A stretch of 64,000 nucleotides of DNA from Cyanophora paradoxa (taxonomy: Eukaryota > Glaucocystophyceae > Cyanophorales > Cyanophoraceae), in assembly GCA_004431415.1 (NCBI GenBank), contig QPMI01000188.1, positions 1 to 64,000 of the forward strand, in the 5' to 3' direction. The notes beneath the pieces are model-generated. The model was not told the origin of the DNA. It did no database searches and worked only from the letters and a program-made list of their open reading frames with translations. Of the stretch, positions 33,370 through 43,600 are shown in pieces. The position numbers were made by a program, and so were the translations under genes. The stretch's first letter is position 1, and each line of letters begins with the position of its first letter.

Positions 33370-36165
33370 TGGGGCTTGCGTCACTTCTACCCCCCGATCT
33401 GGGCCCGACCTTTGGCACCCTCGTACTGTGCGACCCCGCCCCTGCCGCCTCCGCCGCGCCAGCCCGCCCGCCCGCCCGCGCCTGCGCCGACGCCGGCCCG
33501 CCGGCCCGCCGCGCCCCGCAGGCCGCCCATCGCCCAGCAGGTCTCCTCCCCGTCACGCGTGGCCGAATCCGTCGCACCACACTCCCTCTGGAGCCCTCCT
33601 CGCGGGCCCCGCTCCCGCCCCGCCTCTCGCCCCAGCTGCGCGCCCTCCCGCCGCCGGCGTCCCCCACGCCGCCGCCGCTGCACCCGCCGCACCGCCTTCA
33701 GCCGATCGAGCTACCCGACGACGGCGCCGGCGTCGGCGCCGCCCCCGGCGGCCCCCGGTCGTCCCCGGACGAGTCCGGCTCCTCCCCCTCCCCCGACTCC
33801 TCCCGCCGCCGCTCGGATCGCGGCGCCCGCCGGCCGCGCGACGGGAGTGTTGGCGGCGCCGCACGCCTGCGGAGCCTGCGGGGCGACAGGACGACCGGGT
33901 CTGCCTCGCTCAGCCCCGAGCGCTCCCCCTCACTCCGCGTCCGCCCGCCCCCGCCCCGCCCACCCCCCAACCGCGCCCCTGACGCTTCTACCCCGCAGGG
34001 CAGCCCGGCGCCCTCTACCCCCCCGAGGTCTTGCCCAACCCCTCCGCCCCCTACGCCCCCTCCGCCCCCTCCGACTACAGCGGCCGCAGGCGGGCGCTGA
34101 GCTCTGTACGGTCGTCCCCGGTGCCCCTGCCGCAGCCGGCCGGGCCGGGCCCCAGCAAGCCCTCCCCCGAGCCCGACGCCGGCGACGAATCGCCCCCCGA
34201 CTCGCCCCGAACGGCCTCCGCCTCCCGCCGGCGCGCCCCTCGGCCTTTCTCCGGCCCGTTCGTCACTTAGCGCCGCCTCTGACCCACCGGCGCCCCTCGC
34301 GCAGGAGCCATGGCCCCACCCTCGAGGAGCTCGTCAGCCAGTGCGCCGCCTCCTCCTCCGCTTCCGCCCTCACTTCCAGGTCCCCGTACCCCCTCTCAAA
34401 AAAGTTCTTCCCCAACCCCCCCTGAAATTTTCGGTAGGCGGCGCGCCTCGGCGGCGGCGGCGGCCCCTAGTCCCCAGTCCGACGGTCCCCTCACGAGCCA
34501 GTGCGCCCTTCCGCCCCGGTGCGCCGCGCCGCGCCCGTCCAGCCCAATTGTTTCCGGCAGGCGCCTCTCGGCCGCGACGCCGGGCGACAAAGGCAGCGGC
34601 AGCGGCAGCGGCAGCGGGCGGAGCAGGGGCCGCCCTCCGGGAGCGAGCAAGGCGCGCTTCGTTCCCTGTGCCCCCCCGCCGTGCCGCGCTCACCGGGCGG
34701 GGCGGGGCGGGCGGTGGCAGGTGGTAGCGGCCCCTCCGAACAGCGTCGACCCGGCGTCCCTGGCGCGCATCGCCGCTGCCCTCCGCACCGACCGCACGGT
34801 CCGTCTGCCCGACTCGCCCGCCCGCCCGCCCGCCTGCGCTCCCCTCGCCTCGCCTTGCCGAGCCGCCTCGCCGGTGCCCCCGTTCCGATCCGATCCGCAG
34901 ACGGCGACGCTTCGGCTCGCGCACAACGAGCTGGGCGAGGAGGGCGGGGCGCACCTGGCGGCCGCCCTCCGCGCGAACGTGCGCCTCCGGGCGCTCGACC
35001 TCTACCACTGCGGCCTCGGCGACGGGGGCGCGGCGGCCCTCGCCGAGGCCCTCCGCGACAACTCGGCGCTGCGGGAGCTGAACGTGGCGCGGAACGGCGT
35101 GGGCGCCGAGGGCGCCCGCGCGCTGGCGCGGAGCCTGGACCCCGCCGCCGGCCTCTCGCAGCTCTACGCCGAGGCCAACGGGGGCGAGGCCGACGAGCTC
35201 GCCGCCTGCCTCGCCCTCGACGTCGGCGACGCCGGCGCCGCCGCCGCCAGCGGCAAGCGCGTGCGCCGCGCCTGCGCCGCCGCCCTCCCTCCCGCCCCCC
35301 CCCCAATCGCCTGCGCAGGCGCAGGCGCTGGGGCGCGTGCTGGGGTGCAACGCGGCGCTGCGGGAGCTCTACGCCTACGACAACCCGCTGGGGGACGAGG
35401 GTGTCGCCGCCCTCGCCGCCGCCCTCCGCTCCAACTTCACCGTGCGTCGAGTTCGAGGGCGTCCGAGCTCTAAGGCTGCACGCCTAGACTTAGCTCAGCT
35501 TAGCCCGAGCTTAGCTGGAGCGGCTCTTAGCTGGAGTATAGCTCAGACGAGCTTAGATCCCCCCTTGGCGCCCAAGCTCGAGCTTAGATCTTGGGAGCGC
35601 TCGAGCTCAGCGGCTCTAGCTGGAGCTTGAGCTTGAACTCGAGCCCGAGCTCAAGCTTTAGCGGCCCCCTCAGCGCTCAATGTTCAAGTTCGAAGCAGTC
35701 CGAGCTCTTAAGGCTTTACCCCTAAGCTTGGCTCAGCTTAGCCCAAGGAGCTTAGCTCGAGCGGCCCGCCCTCAGCTCGAGCCTAGCTCGAGCGGTCTTT
35801 TTGACGCGCTCGGGCAGGTGGAGGCGGTGCACGTGGCGAACGTGGGGATGGGCGACGCGGGGGCCCGCGCCCTCGCCGACGCCGTCCGCGAGAGCGGCTC
35901 CCTCGTGGCCCTCAACGTGCGGGGCAACCCGGCGCTCACGGCGGCGGGGATCGGCGCCCTCCTCCGCGCCGCCTGCGAGGGCCGCCGCATCCTCCGCAGC
36001 ATCTCCTACAGCCCGCTGCCGCCCTCCGAGGCCGCCCTGCTCGCCCCGCTCCTCTCCGAGACGCGGCGCGCGTTCCCCGAGCTCACCGTCGACTGCTCGG
36101 CGGGGCCCGCCCTGCCCCTCCCGATACCCCGCTCCGGCCCCGCCTCCGAGGGCGAGCCCAGCTAG
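33370..36165 (+). CDS. Ser/Pro-rich protein with RNase-inhibitor-type LRRs
   Basis: The first half (33370-34270) is low-complexity Pro/Ser/Arg, with acidic patches such as ELPDDGAGVG and SPDESGSSPSPDSS. Start ATG 33370 (MGLASLLPPDLGPTFGTLVL) is the best guess. A short exon, HGPTLEELVSQCAASS, follows at 34310. The second half has 28-residue LRRs as in NLRC/RanGAP proteins: LRLAHNELGEEGGAHLAAAL (34910), LRALDLYHCGLGDGGAAAL (34985), LRELNVARNGVGAEGARAL (35070), LRELYAYDNPLGDEGVAAL (35355), VEAVHVANVGMGDAGARALA (35820) and LVALNVRGNPALTAAGIGAL (35910). It ends SGPASEGEPS before TAG 36163-36165. The intron at about 35445-35815 is an unusual AGCTTAGCTC-rich repeat. Splicing in the Pro-rich half is unresolved. 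Probably a protein-interaction scaffold; no NACHT or F-box is visible. Confidence 0.7.
35460..35800. repeat. AGCTTAGCTC-type repeat tract in an intron
   Basis: About 340 bp built from AGCTTAGCTC, AGCTCGAGC and AGCTTGAGC words, with GTTCGAGGGCGTCCGAGCTCTA at 35450 and a similar AGTTCGAAGCAGTCCGAGCTCT at 35688 as a long-range duplicate. It contains no frame continuing the LRR domain and is flanked by LRR exons. Confidence 0.7.
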
Positions 36166-36250
36166 TTTCAGAAGAAGAAAGGAAGCGCGAAATAGAAGGC
36201 GCGCTTGAAATTCGAGCGGCGTGCGCGACGAGGAGAGGCCTGGATCTCGT

Positions 36251-38600
36251 CTAGAGGAGGGTGCCGGCGATCGAGGCGGCGAGGAGACGGGCGAGGAGGG
36301 CCGAGAGGAGGGCGCGGCGGGCGGCGCGGGCGACGCGGGGCGCTAGGGTCGGGTCCTGGGGCGCAGCGGCGGCCTCGGGGCCGTCCTTGGTCCGAGCCGC
36401 GTCGGCGGCGGCGAGCAGGGCGGCGGGGGCCAGTCCCAGGGCGCCCAGGCTGCAGAAGCCTGCGGGACGGACGCGGTCTCAAGCGGGACAAGGAAGGGAA
36501 GAGGAGGGCAGGGGGCGGCGCACCGCAGAGGACGTGGGTTGCGAGGGCGGCGGAGCGCGGGCCGAGGGTCGTGGGGCCCGCTCCCATCGCGCCGAGGCGC
36601 CCGAACGACACGATCCTGGGGCGGGTACGGGGTTTGGAGGGGAAGGGGGATGCCGGGGGAGAGGTACCGCACTCGTTGAGGACCGTGCGGTAGCCGAGGA
36701 GCTCGGCGACGGTGCGGCAGTCGGGCGGGGGTACGCCGACAGCCCAGGCGAGGGGATACAGGGCGTAGGAGAGGAGTGTGCCGAGGGAAAGGGACGGAAA
36801 GCCGAACCAGCCGCCGACGGAGCCGAGGATCGAATCCACGAGGGAGAGAAGAGCGAGGAGGGCGAGTAAAGGGGCCCCCACCGCCCCGCACAGCTCCAGC
36901 CCTGCCGCCGCCGCCTCCGTCAGACGCCGCTGTTTTTTTTTTGGGGGGGGGGAAGGTGGGGGGGAAGGGGGGAAATGGCGGGGAAAGCGTACCCCGGAGG
37001 GCCCCGTGCGAGGCGGCGTCGATTACGTTCACGCCGGCCGCGAGCGGAGCGGGCGGCTGCCACGGGGCCGCCGCCGCCACCGCCGGCGGGGGCTCTGCGG
37101 GTGGGGGCGTTGGGGGCCGGCGACGGGAGGCCGGCGCGGGCCGCACCGGCGCCAACGCCCGCGCCGCCCGCCGCGAGACCCTCCTTGAGCTCTTCCAGCT
37201 CGGTACCCCCCTCCGTGGCGGGCTGCGGGCGGGGCGTTCAAAGGAAGGCGGGGGGCGGCTGGGCGGGGGGTACCGGGGGAAGAAGTGGGGGATCGGCGAC
37301 GGCGGGGCACACGAGCTGGTGCACGGTGGCAGATGCGGCCGCGGACAGCTGGGAGGGGTACGCGTAAGGGGCGGAGGGGGGAGAAGGGAGGGGTACGCCC
37401 GCACAAGTGTGGCGAGGAGGACGTGTCCCGGGGGAGCCCCCAGGGCGATAAAGACCGCCCAGAGCGCCACGGACGGCGCCGTGTACGCCCCCGCCTGGGG
37501 TACCACGTCAAGAGGGGGGGGGGGAGAAAGAAAGGGGGGCAGACGACGAGGGCGTGGAGGTGGACGGGGGACATGCGGTGAAGAGAGGGGCCGTGCAGCT
37601 CCGCCACGTCGGCCCCGTTCAAGCTGCTCGGGGGAGGCGAGGAGGGGGGAGTGGAGTGAGGAGGGGTACGGCGGTCGGGAGATGAGGGGCAGCGCACAAG
37701 ACGGGGCAGGCGGCGGCGTGGGCGAGCTCGGGGGGTACGCCCATCCAGACGCGGAGGACGAATGCGGAGGCGGAGACGAGGCGGGGTACGAGCTTCACGT
37801 AGCACGCGACGGAGAGGCACGCCTGCGGGCCGGGGCGGTTCGGGGTCGGGGTACGGGGCGCGAGCGGGGCGGCCGCACGGAGATGTAGATGACGACGGGG
37901 AGTACGCGGAAGGCGAAATAGAAGTCGTGGAATGCGGCCCCGAAGACGAACCTGCGGGCTGGGTGAGGCGCGGTCGACGCGGCGGGCGGGCGGGCGGGCG
38001 AACGGGACGCACTGGGCGCCGGCGTCGGCGAAGGAGAGGAAGCCGCGCGCGGCGGCGCCGACGGCGTCGAGGGCGGCCCGCTGGGGCGCGGAGGGGAGCC
38101 AGAGTGCGGCGAGCGAGTACTGGAGGAGGAGGCCCGAAGCGACGGCGCCCCACCGGACCGCGCGCAGGGACGCGGAGAGTGCGCAGGCACATCCAAGTGA
38201 GACCGCCAGGCCCACCAGCGCCGCCGCCCGCGGCTCCTGGGCGGTCGTCTGCGCGACCCGCGCGAGAACCACACCGACGACCGCAGCCTGCCGGGCGCTC
38301 GTCTTAGCGCGAGGACCGCATGCGCGGTTCTGCACGCACCGCGACGGCGCCCTGGACGGCGAGGCGGATGCGCTGGCCGACGGGCCCGTCGAGGGTTGCC
38401 TGGAGCTCTTCGGCTAGGCGTCGCAGCGGGGCCAGCGGTCCCGATGGACTCGGCGGCATGTGCGGCGTGTGCAGCCGCGGGGATTCGACCTCAACTCGGT
38501 CGAAGTGCTCCTCCGAGTGGGCCGGCGGGGCATCCTCTACGCCCCTTCCTGCCCCACCCGGCGGTAGAGTGCTGCTGCGGCTCGCCAGCCTGTCGCGCAT
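36251..38600 (-). CDS. Concentrative nucleoside transporter (CNT/SLC28 family)
   Basis: About eleven exons encode a polytopic membrane protein with the CNT signature order. N-terminal cytosolic exon MRDRLASRSSTLPPG ends AVQGAVAV. Then come two membrane helices (LVGLAVSLGCACALSASLRA; GLLLQYSLAALWL). FVFGAAFHDFYFAFRVLPVV (37880-37955) matches the FVFG...FRVLPxIIF block, followed by SVACYVKLVPRLVSASAF. Later are YTAPSVALWAVFIALGAPP (37450), NVIDAASHGAL (37025) and WFGFPSLSLGTLLSYALYPL (36790). The key block AWAVGVPPPDC with GYRTVLNEC (36670-36755) corresponds to the NEF motif region. It ends LLASIAGTLL before TAG 36251-36253. CNTs import nucleosides with Na+ or H+. The gene is tail-to-tail with the LRR gene (85 bp apart) and head-to-head with capping protein. 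Start 38600 is the nearest in-frame ATG; 38668 is an alternative. Confidence 0.82.
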
Positions 38601-38712
38601 GAGGGGGCGGGACACTGAGACCGCCTGGACGGGTACCGGGACGCTGGTTTCGAGCGTTGGGTGGCCATGACGACGCCGTTGGAGGTGCGAGGACCGCAGA
38701 GCGCATGCTGCG
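38601..38712. promoter_or_regulatory. Candidate bidirectional promoter
   Basis: Only about 110 bp (45 bp if the upstream ATG at 38668 is used) separate the starts of the nucleoside transporter (-) and capping protein beta (+). The core promoters must overlap here or lie inside the genes. No TATA box is obvious. Confidence 0.4.
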
Positions 38713-40093
38713 ATGAAACTAATATGCGGCGCTCAGGCTGCCGTGGACCTGTTCCGACGGCTCCCGCCCGCGAACACCCGCCGCAACCTCGAGCGCGTTA
38801 TCGAGCTGAGGCCTGATCTCACAGAAGAGGTAGGCAACGTGCACGATCTCCGCGAGGCCCGCATAGCGCTCAGCTTGACCTGACCCGGGCGCTCCGGATG
38901 CCACGCCGTCCCTCGGCGCCCTGGCCCCCTGAACGCGCCGCGCTAAGCCCTCGCCCTCTCCTGCAGCTGTTGGAAAGGATAGACCAGCCGCTCGAGGTGC
39001 GCTTCGACCCGGAGGCCAACCGCGAGTTCGTCCTCTGCGAGTACAACAGGGACGGCGACTCGTACCGGTCCGTCGCGCGCGGCCCCGGCACCGCCGAGCG
39101 CCCGCCGACGCGCGGGAGACGCGCAGGTCGCCCTGGTCGAACAAATACTTCCCGCCGCTGGAGGACGGGGCCGTGCCGTCGGCCCGCCTGCGCGCGGTGG
39201 AGGTGGGCGCCAACGAGCTCTTCGACTCGTACCGCGAGATGTGCGCCCCGGCCTCCCGCCCGCCCCGGCGCCAGCGCCACCGCCCGCCCCGCGCCCCCGC
39301 CGCCCGCCCGCCCGCGCCGCCCCCTCGCCTTCGCCCCCGGCGCCGCTGGCGCTGAGCGAGTGCGGCAGGTACTACGGGAACGCTGCGTCGTCGGTCTATT
39401 TTTGGGACCTAGAAACAGGCTTTGCCGTCGCCGTCCTCTTCCGGAAGGGTGCGTGGGCCCCGCCCCGCCCCGCCCGCCCCGCCCCACGCCCCGCGCCGAG
39501 GCGGGCGGCCGGCAGCGGCGGACAGCCGGGCGGGGCAGCTGAGCGAGGGCGTCTGGGACGCAACCCACGTGGTCGAGGTGCGGCCGGCCCGGGGCCCTGG
39601 GGCGGAGCGGGGCAGCGCGGCGCGGCGCGGGGCGAGCGGGCGGGCCGCAGGTGACGCCGGCGGAGGGCGGGGCCTCCAAGTACCGGCTCAGCAGCAGCCT
39701 GCTTCTGTGGCTGAAGACGCGGCGGGGCGAGGGCGAGGGCGGGGGAGGCGGGGCGCCTGTGGAGCTCTCGGCGCGGCTGGAGCGGCGGGCGGAGCAGGAG
39801 GCGGCGGCGGGGGACAGCGCGGCGCACGTGGCGAACGTGGGGCGGATGGTGGAGGAGATGGAGGGCCGGCTGCGCACCGCCCTCGAGGTCACGCACGCCG
39901 GGAAGGCCCGGGAGGTCTTGTCCCTCCTCCGCCCGGGCGCCGACCTCGAGCCGGCGGCGGCCGCCCGCGCGGCGGCCCCGGGCCCTCGGCGTCGGCGGGG
40001 CGGCCCCACGTGCACCCCCTGCAGGGGTCCCTCGGGTCCCTGGCCGCGCAGATCGCCGCCCGGCGCCGCGCCGCCGCCGGCAGCCCCGAGTAG
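38713..40093 (+). CDS. CAPZB: F-actin-capping protein subunit beta
   Basis: Family hallmarks appear in the expected order across seven or more exons. [20 protein letters not shown] (exon 1, ATG 38713, donor GTAGGC), [20 protein letters not shown] then [11 protein letters not shown] (38975-39068), [20 protein letters not shown] with [11 protein letters not shown] (39145-39242), [20 protein letters not shown] (39370-39430), [12 protein letters not shown] (39545), [20 protein letters not shown] (39680) and [20 protein letters not shown] (39820-39890) with [15 protein letters not shown]. The last exon reads [19 protein letters not shown] and stops at TAG 40091-40093. CapZ beta pairs with the alpha subunit to cap actin barbed ends and is also part of dynactin. 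The glycine-rich insertion ([10 protein letters not shown]) is longer than usual. No alpha subunit lies in the window. Confidence 0.95.
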
Positions 40094-40609
40094 CCCCGGC
40101 GCCGACGCCGACGCCCTGGCCGCGGCCCTGCCCCCCCTCGTCTGCAGCTGCGCCGCCTTCCCTTCTCGCTCGCTCGTTCCCTGCGAGCTTCGACGCCGCC
40201 CCCCAATTGCAATTTGCAAGCTAGAGAGGGTTCCCTCCGCGAATTTGCCGCGCCCGACTCGAAAATTCGTTCAATTTGAATTTCGTTCTTGTCATCCGGT
40301 ACCAGCTGCAACACAAAAATGAGGGGGGCGCGAAGGGTGGGGTGCAAGGAGCTCCAGCCGAGTACCAGATGCAAGAATTAAGTACCCAGGAAGCGGTGGA
40401 AGCCAGAAAGACTGGAAGCAAAGCGGAAGGGATGATGGCATCGGAGGCTGCTCAGAGCCCTCTAGCTAGGACTCGCCTACTAGCTAGGCTAGGAGGACAG
40501 CACAGCGGCGAGCTACCACTAGGCGAGCTCGAGCGCCCCGCACAGAAAACATTGCAGTTGCAGGCCACTTGCAGCAGCTTCGTCGCGCATCGCCATCTGC
40601 AGATTCGAC
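40094..40609. other. Spacer and probable 5' leader of the ubiquitin-like gene
   Basis: About 515 bp between the capping-protein stop and the next ATG. The stretch 40303-40500 is less GC-biased and contains CTAGCTAGG repeats (about 40460-40495). No open gene is recognised; promoter and leader sequence are likely here. Confidence 0.45.
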
Positions 40610-43600
40610 ATGAAGGTGAAGGTCAAGGTGCGCTCGTCCGCTCCTGCCATGTGCTGCGGGCGCTCGCGCATGTAGCGCAAGTATCTAGATCTGCGATTGG
40701 TCGGTATACGTGGCCTGCGCAGAGTGGATCAGCTATTGCGTCTGCGACTGATCCACTCTGCGCAGGCCTTGGATGGCCGGGAGGTCGAAATTGACGCGGA
40801 ACCGTCCGACCTTGTCGAGCACATCAAGGAGCTCGTGCAACAGCAGTTTGGTGCGTCCTGGGTTATGTATTAGAGATCAGACACCCTGCCGTAGCACCCC
40901 CGCGCCCGCACGCCGCAACATTCGCAGCGCCGGCCGCGGTCCGGCCCACTAAGCTGCTCGTGCCGGCGCAGGCGTTGCGCCGTCAGAGCAGAGTCTCTCC
41001 TTCGGCGGCCGGCCGATGGAGGAGGGGCGCACGCTCTCGGACTACGACATTGGGCGCGGGTCGACGCTGGACTTGGGCGTGAACGAGGACATCGGGGGTG
41101 ATGATCCGTACTTGTCGAGCGGGAACGCCGACGACACGAACCAGCAGAACGAGGACCCGGTGCGCATGCGTCGGTCCCCTAACGATCTATCAGTCGCCCA
41201 CCGCGCCTACGCCCGGCGCCGGGCGCGCCGCGCCGCTCACACTTTTGCAGTTCAAGGGTATGATGCCGCGGGGGGAGAACGAGAGCGATGACGACTTTTT
41301 AGCGCGCCAGAACGAATGGATCGCACGGCATACGGCGGTTCCGGACTACAGCCAGAACAATCAGCACAACCCAGGGCCGTACGGTCTCTCCGCGGAGGAG
41401 CTCTCTGCCGTGCGCTATCGCCCTCGCCCTCGCTGAGCACGCCGCCGCTCATAATCGAAACGTGCAGGCCGGCCTGGACGACTTGCCGCCGGGGCCGCCC
41501 GGGGAAACCCCTTATGAGTACAATGCGCGCGTGCAACAATGGATCAACATGAAAAACCTGAACAACAGCGGTTCTACAAACCCGCCCTCGGACCCGCCCG
41601 TGCCGTCGAACCCGCCATCGGACTCCGTGCGCCGTCCCTCTCGACTTGCACGCCGTCGCTTACGCTCGCACAGGTCACGCCGCCCGTCGTGCCCTCGGAG
41701 CCGCCCGTGGACCCCGTCGTGCCCTCGGAGCCGCCCGTGGACCCCGTCGTGCCCTCGGAGCCGCCCGTGGACCCCGTCGTGCCCTCGGAGCCGCCCGTGG
41801 ACCCCGTCGTGCCCTCGGAGCCGCCCGTGGACCCCGTCGTGCCCTCGGAGCCGCCCGTGGACCCCGTCGTGCCCTCGGAGCCGCCCGTGGACCCCGTCGT
41901 GCCCTCGGAGCCGCCCGTCGTGCCATCTGAGCGTGGGATTACGGTACCGATCAGAGTGAAGGTCCGCTGATCCGCTTCTATCATGATTATTAGCCGCGGC
42001 CGCACGTGCACATGGGCGCAAGTCTCTACGAATGATCGGTCTCTAGATCTGCGCTGTCTGTCGCGGCTGCGGATGATCCACGCTGCGCAGACCATCAATG
42101 GCAATGAGATCAAGATCGAGGTGAATCCGAACGACACTGTCAAGCACATCAAGGAGCTCTTGGCAGAGAAGAGCGGTGCGGCTCGGGTCATTCCTTTGAT
42201 CCATAGCACTCGCACGCCGCGAAGGCCTAGGTTAATGAGCAGCGCCAGCTAAGCTTCTTGTGCTGCGCAGGCGTTCCGGCGTCGCAGCAGAAGCTCGTCT
42301 TCGCCGGCAAGTTGATGGCCGACGACATGATCGCGAGCGAGTACAGGATCGGGGATGGCTCGGAGCTGCATCTTGTGGTGCGGCCCTCCGTCCCCTCGGA
42401 GCCGCCCGTCCCCTCGGAGCCGCCCGTCGTGCCTTCGGAGCCGCCCGTCGTGCCCTCGCCGAACGAGGGCGGCGTCACCGGCCTCGGCTCGGTGAAGAAC
42501 GTCGAGCATCCGTCCTACGGCCGCGGCCCCGTCCTGATCCAGCCGGAGTCGGTCGGAGAGCTCGAGCCGGCCCCGCCCGTCCTGGGCCCGTTCAGGGACC
42601 TGCTGCCGGCCGAGGCGAGCTTCGAGCGGGCGCCGGAGCTCACCGAGGGCCCGGCCTACGCCGACGCCCTCCGCGAGGCTTCCATCCAGGACGACCTCTC
42701 CGTGCGCCGCGTCGACGTCCCAGCGCCCGGCCCGCGTGCTCCGCCCGCCGCTGATCCTGCACGCCGGCGCAGGTCGCGAAAGTCCAGGCGGCCCTCACGC
42801 GCCGTGCGCCGCGCTCACTCCTCCTCGAAGGGAGAGCCCGGCCGCTCCGCCGCCGCGCGCTGAAACGCTTTTCTCAGCGGCGCTCGTGGAGGACCAGTGC
42901 TCGGCGCAGGACGGCTTCCACGTCAAGCAGGTCGACTTCGTGCGGCCTTTCAAGAGTGCGCGGCGCCGCTCGCCTCGCGCCGGGCCCCGGCCGGCGGGGC
43001 GCCTGCGGCTGACACGGATCCGCCCCCCCCGCGCAGTCGTGGGAGAGGTGCTGGGCCCCGCCAAGGTCCACATCCACGGTGACGCCGAGTACACCGCCGA
43101 CGCCAAGCGCGCCGGTGCGCGCTGCTGCTGCTGCCGCCGCCGCCGCTCGCCTCGGCTCGAACCCGCGCGCGCTGACGGCGCGCCGCAGGCACCTGGAAGT
43201 GCGCGGCAGTCCCGCCCTCCGCCGGGTTCTCGCTGCGGGGCCGCGTGCTGAGGCGCCGCGCAGGATCACGCAGCCGTACGAGCGCCGCGGCCACGACGAG
43301 AAGACCGTCCCGGTCAAGGAGAAGGGTCGGCTCATGCGATGCCAACGCGGCGTTGCGTGCCGAGCCGCGCTGATCGCTTTGACCGCAGGCTTCCTCGAGA
43401 CGAAGCAGCAGGTCAAGGTCGACAAGGTCGTCTATGGCGAGAAGCAGATCATCGAGGGCGAGGTCATCAAGGGGCAGCCCGGCGCCACCACCTGGGACGT
43501 GCGTGGTCGTGTCCCCCCGAGGGCCGCGGGCGTCGCCGACGGGGCGGGGGGCGGCGGGGCGCAGTGGGACACCCAGGACTTCAAGCCGACGGGCCCCATG

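Noticed and set aside
36251-38600. GPI transamidase subunit or other hydrophobic multi-pass protein
   Set aside because: FVFG...FRVLPVV, NVIDAAS and AWAVGVPxxDC...TVLNE in order fit the CNT nucleoside transporter family much better.
41701-41910. CRISPR array
   Set aside because: The 30-bp units are contiguous without spacers, are in frame, and encode a Pro-rich repeat inside a eukaryotic gene.
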